64,000 bases of DNA. Origin: CAVXNB01 sp963763085 (GTDB lineage: Bacteria > Actinomycetota > Acidimicrobiia > Acidimicrobiales > Bog-793). Below the pieces are notes generated by a model that saw only the letters and a list, made by a program, of their open reading frames with translations, was not told where the DNA came from and did no database searches. The first letter of the stretch is position 1. Each line of letters begins with the position of its first letter. Shown here piece after piece: positions 58,720-64,000 of this stretch. The translations under genes were made by a program, and so were the position numbers. The DNA is taken from the NCBI GenBank assembly GCA_963763085.1, contig CAVXNB010000003.1, positions 310,001-374,000 of the forward strand. The letters are read 5' to 3'.

Positions 58720-60090
58720 ATGGCCGACAGGAAGGCGAAGACGGCAGCGGCGGTCCGGGCGAGGCCGGCATCGAGCGTCACCGAACGTTACGAGGCGCGA
58801 ACTCCCACCTCGCAACGAGAGTGGGAACGATTCGGTCGCCACCTTCCCGAAGGCAACACGCGTGGAGCGGCTTTCTTCGCTCCCCATCCCGTCGTGCTCG
58901 CGCGAGGCGAGGGCCCGGTCGTCGTCGACGTCGACGGCAACCGCTATTACGACCTGCTGAACAACTACACATCGCTCGTCCACGGCAACGCCCATCCGCA
59001 ACTCGTCGAAGCGGCACGGTCGGTTATCGGAGGCGGGACGGTCTTCCCGTGCCCGCATCGCCTCCAGGCGGACCATGCTGGCCTGCTGTGCGAGCGACTC
59101 CCGAACGCCGAGATGGTTCGGTACACCAACAGCGGCAGCGAGGCAGCGATGATGGCCGTCCGGATCGCCCGGGCGGCGACGGGCCGTGACCTCGTCGCCA
59201 AGGCGCGCTGCGGTTATCACGGGAGCTGGGACGGGCTCTGGGTGAGCGCCGAGGAGGACGGCCCGGAGCTGAGCGACCTCGTCGAGCCGGGAGTGCCACG
59301 CGCCGTACACGACCTCGTCCGCGTCTTCGATTTCAACGATCCCGGGGATCTGACCCGGGTCTGCGAAGCCGCCGGCTCGGATCTCGCCGCCGTGATCATC
59401 GAGCCGCTCCTCGGCTCGGGCGGATGCGTGCCCGGTACGCCGGAGTTCTTCGCACTGGCGAGGAAGCTGGCCGACAGAACCGGCGCCGTCCTGATTCTCG
59501 ACGAGGTGCAGACATTCCGCCTTGCCACCGGTGGGTACCAGCAGAAGCTGGAGTGCCTGCCGGATCTCACGACCCTCGGCAAGCTGATCGGCGGAGGTTT
59601 CCCGATCGGCGCCGTCGCCGGATCGAAGGAGCTCCTCGAGCTGTTCCGGACCGATTCCCCTCGCCACCTCAAACACTCCGGCACCTACAACGGGAATCTC
59701 GTCTCGATGGCGGCAGGCCTCCGGGCCGTTGAGCTGTTGACCGAACAGGAGATCACGCGGATCAACGAGGCCGGGACGATGCTCGCCGACACGGCTGCGA
59801 AGTCGATGGCCGAGTGTGGCCTGCCCGGCTCGGTCACCGGCTACGGGTCGATGTTCAACATCCACCTCGGAGACGGCGTCAGGTCGGTCGAGACCGGCAC
59901 CGATGTGCTCGGCGAGGATCCCCGGCTGATGCGGCTGTTGCATCTCGCGCTCTTGAACGAAGGCGTCTTCTCCGCGCCACGGGGCTTCCTCAACGGCTCG
60001 ACGGCGCTCGGCGACGCGAACCTCGCCGAAGTTGCGCAAGCCATTACCAGGGCGCTCGAGGCGGTGGCCGGCGAGGCGGCGGGGGCCTGA
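58720..60090 (+). CDS. Class III aminotransferase, glutamate-1-semialdehyde aminomutase type
   Basis: A 456-aa PLP enzyme. YYDLLNNYTSLVHGNAHP, YTNSGSEAAMMAVRIARA (PLP phosphate site), ILDEVQTFRL (PLP Asp) and TTLGKLIGGGFPIGAV (PLP Lys) are conserved, and HSGTYNGNLVSMAAG is the pattern of GSA-aminomutase-like proteins. True HemL is usually nearer 430 aa and sits with heme genes; none are here, so another amino ketone or amino acid is more likely. ATG at 58720 follows a gaggggg stretch. Converges on the MDR reductase gene after six bases. Confidence 0.87.
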   Translation: MADRKAKTAAAVRARPASSVTERYEARTPTSQREWERFGRHLPEGNTRGAAFFAPHPVVLARGEGPVVVDVDGNRYYDLLNNYTSLVHGNAHPQLVEAARSVIGGGTVFPCPHRLQADHAGLLCERLPNAEMVRYTNSGSEAAMMAVRIARAATGRDLVAKARCGYHGSWDGLWVSAEEDGPELSDLVEPGVPRAVHDLVRVFDFNDPGDLTRVCEAAGSDLAAVIIEPLLGSGGCVPGTPEFFALARKLADRTGAVLILDEVQTFRLATGGYQQKLECLPDLTTLGKLIGGGFPIGAVAGSKELLELFRTDSPRHLKHSGTYNGNLVSMAAGLRAVELLTEQEITRINEAGTMLADTAAKSMAECGLPGSVTGYGSMFNIHLGDGVRSVETGTDVLGEDPRLMRLLHLALLNEGVFSAPRGFLNGSTALGDANLAEVAQAITRALEAVAGEAAGA

Positions 60091-60096
60091 GTCTCC

Positions 60097-61104
60097 TCAC
60101 AGCTGGACGATGACCTTGCCCGTGTTGCCCCCGGTGAAAAGGAGGTTCAACGCATCGGGCGCCCGCTCGAGGCCGACGACGATGTGCTCGGCGTGCACGA
60201 GCCTCCCCTCGGAAAGCCAACCGGCGAGCGCCGCTTGCGCCTCGGGGAAACGGGATGCGTAGTCGAGGATGATGAAGCCCTCCATCCGCCCCCGGCGGCT
60301 GATGAGGTTGCGGTAGTTCGAGGGCCCGGCCGGCCGGCCACGGTCGTTGTAGGTCGAGATCGCCCCGCACAGCACGACCCGCCCGCGGAGCGCCAGCCGG
60401 CCGAGACAGGCGTTGAGGATGTCCCCGCCGACGTTGTCGAAATACAGGTCGATCCCGTCCGGACAAGTCTCGCGGAGGCGGCTGGCGACATTCTCATTCC
60501 GGTAGTCGATGGCGGAGTCGACGCCAACCTCGGTCAGGAGCCAGGCGCACTTCTCCGGACCGCCGGCGATGCCGACGACCTTGCCGGCGCCTTTCAACTT
60601 CGCGATCTGGCTCACGACCGAGCCCGTCGCGCCCGCCGCACCGGAGACGACGACGACGTCGCCTTCAACCATGCGCCCGACATCCAGCAGACCGAAGTAT
60701 GCCGTCATGCCAGTTACCCCGAAGACGTTCAGCGCAACCGGCGGGTCGATCCCGGCCATGATCGGCTGCGCCCGGCTCCCCGTCTCGTCGACGATGGTGT
60801 AGTCCTGCCATCCGAGCATGCCGAAGACCAGGCTGCCGACGTTGTAGCGCGGGGACTCGGACGCGATGACCTCGCCGACGCCGGCGCCGCGGATCACCTC
60901 CCCGATGGCGATGGGCGGCAGGTATCCCCGGACGTCGTCCATCCAAGTCCGGATCGTCGGGTCGATCGACAGGTACCGCACCTTGACGAGCGCCTCACCC
61001 GGCCCGGCGGTCGGAACGGGGCCTTCCTCGAGCCGAACCGTGTTGTCGTCCACGGCGCCGGCCGGCCGTTCGGCCAAGACGAAGCGCCGATTGCTGTCCG
61101 TCAT
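60097..61104 (-). CDS. MDR family NADP-dependent oxidoreductase
   Basis: A 335-aa zinc-free medium-chain reductase. The segment LSIDPTIRTWMDD and the cofactor loop VSGAAGATGSVVSQIAKLKG resemble leukotriene B4 12-hydroxydehydrogenase, prostaglandin reductase and curcumin reductase proteins. YFDNVGGDILNACLGRLALRG-like residues line the active site. It would reduce alpha,beta-unsaturated ketones with NADPH. The ATG at 61104 has a ggagg Shine-Dalgarno. It is divergent from metH across 129 bases, in which I see no B12 riboswitch. Confidence 0.88.
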   Translation of the reverse strand: MTDSNRRFVLAERPAGAVDDNTVRLEEGPVPTAGPGEALVKVRYLSIDPTIRTWMDDVRGYLPPIAIGEVIRGAGVGEVIASESPRYNVGSLVFGMLGWQDYTIVDETGSRAQPIMAGIDPPVALNVFGVTGMTAYFGLLDVGRMVEGDVVVVSGAAGATGSVVSQIAKLKGAGKVVGIAGGPEKCAWLLTEVGVDSAIDYRNENVASRLRETCPDGIDLYFDNVGGDILNACLGRLALRGRVVLCGAISTYNDRGRPAGPSNYRNLISRRGRMEGFIILDYASRFPEAQAALAGWLSEGRLVHAEHIVVGLERAPDALNLLFTGGNTGKVIVQL

Positions 61105-61233
61105 AGGAACCTCCCCCGGGGCCGGGCCGCGCCCTGCCCACACGCACAGCTTGCCCGTTTCGGGCCGGCTCGTGCTGACTCGCAGCCGCCGTCGTCCAGT
61201 CCGGACAACCGGCCCAGGTAGGCTTTCGCCAGC

Positions 61234-64000
61234 GTGACGACCAGGAAGAGCTATCTCGAGACCGTGAGCGAACGCGTCGTGATATACGACGGCGCGACGG
61301 GGACAAACCTGCAGCTCCGCGAGCTGAGCGCCTACGACTTCGGCGGCGAGTCGCTCGAGGGCTGCAACGAGATGCTGTGCATCACACGTCCCGCGGTCGT
61401 CCAGGAGCTGCACCGGTCCTTCCTGGAGGTGGGCGTCGACGTCGTCGAGACGAACTCGTTCGGGTCGTTGCCGATCGTGCTCGCCGAGTACCAGATCGCG
61501 GAGCGCGCCGAGGAGCTGGCGCGAGCCTCGGCGGAGCTGGCGAGAGAGGTTGCGAGCGGCTACTCCACGCCAGACCGTCCACGTTACGTCGCCGGGAGCA
61601 TGGGGCCGGGAACGAAGCTCCCCACGCTCGGCCAGGTCAGCTTCGCCGACCTCCGCGACGCGTACGAGGTGCTCGCCCGTGGGCTGCTCGACGGCGGAGT
61701 CGACCTGCTCCTCGTCGAGACCTGCTACGACGTCCTCCAGGCCAAGGCGGCGATGCAGGCGTGCCGGCGTGCGATGCGTCAGGCCGGGCGCGAAGTGCCG
61801 ATCCAGGTTCAGGTGACGATCGAGGTGACCGGCCGGATGCTGCTCGGCACCGAGATAGGAGCCGCGCTCTGCACGCTCGACGCGATGAGACCGGACATCA
61901 TCGGAATGAATTGCGCCACCGGACCGGTCGAGATGTACGAATCGCTCCGGCACCTCTCCGGGCAGGCTCGTATGCCGATCGCGGCGCTGCCCAACGCCGG
62001 CCTCCCGTCGGTCGTCGACGGACGGATGCACTACGACCTGTCACCCGACGCGCTCGCCGAGCACCTGTCGGTGTTCGTCCGCGAGCTCGGCGTGTCGGTC
62101 ATCGGCGGCTGTTGCGGGACGACTCCTGAGCACCTCGCCAAGGTCATAGCGGCATGCGCCGATCTCGAGCCCGCTCGGCGGTCGCCGGCGCACGAGCCGT
62201 CGGCGGCCTCGCTCTACGCGGCGGCACCGTTCGAGCAGGAGCTGTCGTTCCTCGTCATCGGCGAGCGCACGAACGCCAACGGGTCGAAGCGGTTCCGTGA
62301 CGCGATGCTCGCCGGCGACTGGGACACGACCGTCACCATGGCCCGCGACCAGGCCCGTGAGGGCGCCCATCTGCTCGATGTCTGCGTCGACTACACGGGG
62401 GCCGACGGGGTGAGGGACATGACGGAGGTGGCGCGGCGTTTTGCTACCCAGTCCTCCATCCCGCTCGTCATCGACACCACGGAGCCACCCGTCGTGGAGG
62501 CCGCGCTGCAGTGGATCGGCGGGCGGCCGGTCCTCAACTCGGTCAACCTGGAGGACGGAGACGGCCCGGGGACCCGGCTCGACCGCTTCCTGAGCCTCGC
62601 CCGCGACTACGGCGCGGCGGTGATCTGCACCTGTATCGACACCGAAGGCCAGGCTCGGACCGCCGACTGGAAGCTGCGGGCCGCCAAGGCGATACACGAT
62701 CTCGCCGTCGAGCGCTACGGTCTCGAATCGTCAGACCTGCTCTTCGACCCCCTCGCCCTGCCGCTGTCGACAGGCATGGAGGAGAGCCGGCGCGACGGGA
62801 TCGAGACGATCGAGGCGATCCGAAGGATCAAACAGGAGCTTCCGGGCGTCCACACGGTTCTCGGGCTCTCGAACGTGTCGTTCGGGCTCTCACCGGCGGC
62901 TCGCCAACTGCTCAACTCCGTCTTCCTGCACGAGTGCGTGCAGGCCGGCCTTGACGCCGCCATCGTCCACGCCGGCAAGATCCAGCCCCTTCACCGCATC
63001 TCGGACGCGGACCGCGACATCTGCCTGGACCTGATCTACGACAGGCGCACCGAGGGCTACGACCCGCTCTCGGCCCTCATCGAGGCCTTCGAGGGCGAGA
63101 GCGCGGCATCGCACTCGGCGATCGAGGATCGCTCGGGCTGGACGGTCGAGCGCCGGCTGGAACAGCGCATCGTTGACGGCGACCGCAACGGCCTCGAGGG
63201 CGAGCTCGACGAGGCCCTCTCGGCGGGGCACCCCGCCCTCGGGATCGTGAACGACATGCTGCTCGCCGGGATGCGGACCGTCGGCGAGCTGTTCGGCTCC
63301 GGCCAGATGCAGCTGCCGTTCGTGCTCGGCTCGGCCGAGACGATGAAGGCCGCCGTCGCCCATCTCGAGCCCCACATGGAGCGGTCCGAGTCGGGGGGCC
63401 GGGGCCGGATCGTCCTCGGGACGGTGAAAGGCGACGTCCACGACATCGGCAAGAACCTCGTTGACATCATCCTCACCAACAATGGTTACGAGGTTCACAA
63501 TCTCGGGATCAAGGTGCCGATGACCGAGCTGCTCTCGAAGGCCGAGGAGGTCGAGGCCGACGCGATCGGGATGAGCGGGCTGCTCGTGAAGTCGACGCTC
63601 ATCATGCGCGACAACCTCGAGGAGCTGAACCGTCTCGGCAAGTCCGCCTACCCGGTCCTGCTCGGTGGCGCTGCGCTCACGCGGACCTACGTTGAGAAGG
63701 ATCTCCGCTCCGTCTACCAGGGCCGCGTGTTCTATGGCAAGGACGCGTTCGAGGGGCTTCACCTTCTCGACAGGTTGATGGAGATGAAACGAAGCGGCGT
63801 GGACGACCCGAGCTTCGGCACCGAGCTGTCCGGTCGCAAGCTCCCGCCGAGGCGGAGCGAGCAGATGGCCGAGATCGATCCGGCGACGCTTCCGGCGCGC
63901 TCGCCGGAGGTGGGGATGGACAATGAGTTGTTCAAGCCGCCGTTTCTCGGGACCCGGGTCGCGAAAGGCGTTCCGCTCGACGACATCGCTTCGTACATCA
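61234..64000 (+). CDS. metH: Cobalamin-dependent methionine synthase (C-terminal end beyond window)
   Basis: At least 922 residues before the right edge. The homocysteine-binding domain (about 1-300) has the zinc cysteines in MNCATGP (near 224) and GGCCGTTPEH (near 290). The pterin domain begins with FLVIGERTNANGSKRF (near 335). The cobalamin domain follows, with the axial His in GDVHDIGKNLVDI (near 735). The activation domain starts at PPFLGTRVAKGVPLDD, just before the edge. It transfers methyl from methyl-tetrahydrofolate to homocysteine. GTG at 61234 is chosen; GTG at 61264 is possible. AhcY supplies the homocysteine. Confidence 0.95.
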   Translation, partial: MTTRKSYLETVSERVVIYDGATGTNLQLRELSAYDFGGESLEGCNEMLCITRPAVVQELHRSFLEVGVDVVETNSFGSLPIVLAEYQIAERAEELARASAELAREVASGYSTPDRPRYVAGSMGPGTKLPTLGQVSFADLRDAYEVLARGLLDGGVDLLLVETCYDVLQAKAAMQACRRAMRQAGREVPIQVQVTIEVTGRMLLGTEIGAALCTLDAMRPDIIGMNCATGPVEMYESLRHLSGQARMPIAALPNAGLPSVVDGRMHYDLSPDALAEHLSVFVRELGVSVIGGCCGTTPEHLAKVIAACADLEPARRSPAHEPSAASLYAAAPFEQELSFLVIGERTNANGSKRFRDAMLAGDWDTTVTMARDQAREGAHLLDVCVDYTGADGVRDMTEVARRFATQSSIPLVIDTTEPPVVEAALQWIGGRPVLNSVNLEDGDGPGTRLDRFLSLARDYGAAVICTCIDTEGQARTADWKLRAAKAIHDLAVERYGLESSDLLFDPLALPLSTGMEESRRDGIETIEAIRRIKQELPGVHTVLGLSNVSFGLSPAARQLLNSVFLHECVQAGLDAAIVHAGKIQPLHRISDADRDICLDLIYDRRTEGYDPLSALIEAFEGESAASHSAIEDRSGWTVERRLEQRIVDGDRNGLEGELDEALSAGHPALGIVNDMLLAGMRTVGELFGSGQMQLPFVLGSAETMKAAVAHLEPHMERSESGGRGRIVLGTVKGDVHDIGKNLVDIILTNNGYEVHNLGIKVPMTELLSKAEEVEADAIGMSGLLVKSTLIMRDNLEELNRLGKSAYPVLLGGAALTRTYVEKDLRSVYQGRVFYGKDAFEGLHLLDRLMEMKRSGVDDPSFGTELSGRKLPPRRSEQMAEIDPATLPARSPEVGMDNELFKPPFLGTRVAKGVPLDDIASYI

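Noticed and set aside
58720..60090. Calling the class III aminotransferase HemL
   Set aside because: No heme genes are nearby and several segments are only generally GSA-aminomutase-like, so the specific name is not supported.
61105..61233. Cobalamin riboswitch upstream of metH
   Set aside because: The 129 bases are too short for the full element and no B12-box-like sequence was seen.
60097..62031. A 644-codon minus-strand frame extending the MDR reductase into metH
   Set aside because: The extension is antisense to conserved metH sequence. ATG 61104 with ggagg gives the normal reductase length.
1..64000. CRISPR array, tRNA or rRNA gene, prophage, transposase, restriction or toxin-antitoxin system
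   Set aside because: No spaced repeats, tRNA-like cloverleaf, recombinase, transposase or defence-gene signature was found. Small repeats are local tandem copies. The HNH protein has no phage context.

Overview
The window is a dense, high-GC stretch of about 60 protein genes with GTG and TTG starts and many 4-nt ATGA/GTGA gene overlaps. No rRNA, tRNA, CRISPR array or transposase was seen. The gene set points to an actinobacterium: DUF3040 and DUF5719 proteins, an HNH protein of actinobacterial type, coenzyme F420 genes (cofD, cofE), a WbbL-type rhamnosyltransferase, and LexA operators of the CGAAC-N4-GTTCG type. Small conserved proteins and Thr-rich anchored proteins suggest the class Acidimicrobiia. 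That placement is an inference from protein style, not from a marker search.

Layout. (1) 1-6391: a minus-strand run from a LexA-controlled promoter: LysM membrane protein, nrdR, a PIG-L deacetylase, dinB, DUF3040, a ROK glucokinase, a small conserved protein, an HNH protein and a lipoate ligase cut by the left edge. lexA lies divergently, with three SOS boxes between. (2) 7002-13744: an overlapping minus-strand operon hpf-miaA-dapF-hflX-dapC-dapD-dapE, giving the succinylase branch of diaminopimelate synthesis plus translation factors. (3) 14078-18152: ahcY, a PGI/PMI-like SIS protein, a Trm112-like protein and phosphomannomutase. A CPBP protease (minus) and ftsH (plus, broken by an apparent frameshift) follow. 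(4) 21240-38178: a large surface-glycan block with DUF5719, a 1011-aa membrane glycosyltransferase, a nucleotide-sugar dehydratase, three GT4 glycosyltransferases, cofE-cofD, a GalE-like epimerase, a nucleotidyltransferase, a Thr-rich membrane protein, WbbL, RfbD and RfbB.

(5) 38284-45039: birA facing a biotin carboxylase/BCCP subunit, an M20 amidohydrolase, a methylmalonyl-CoA mutase large subunit and a rhodanese-ThiF protein. (6) 45178-61104: accessory and housekeeping genes, including a nitroreductase, NlpC/P60 hydrolase, two methyltransferases, an aromatic amino-acid-type decarboxylase, an MFS exporter, a Gfo/Idh oxidoreductase, a 1192-aa cyclase/ATPase/TPR protein, a CMD-like protein, a class III aminotransferase and an MDR reductase. 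(7) 61234-64000: metH, cut by the right edge.

The genes fit together in a few modules: SOS response with nucleotide supply and lesion bypass; meso-diaminopimelate and lysine supply; hexose-phosphate to GDP- and dTDP-sugars and on to cell-wall glycans; and propionyl/methylmalonyl-CoA and methionine metabolism using biotin and B12, with AhcY closing the methyl cycle. The order ahcY - SIS - manB - (DUF5719/GT) - cofD/cofE - nucleotidyltransferase - wbbL - rfbD resembles the arrangement I remember around fbiA/fbiB in Mycobacterium and Streptomyces. I found no clearly new defence or mobile system. The most unusual points are the SOS operon content, a Cys-to-Ser change in DapF, a Cys-for-Asp change in RfbB, an AT-rich inverted-repeat island, and two apparent single-base frameshifts.
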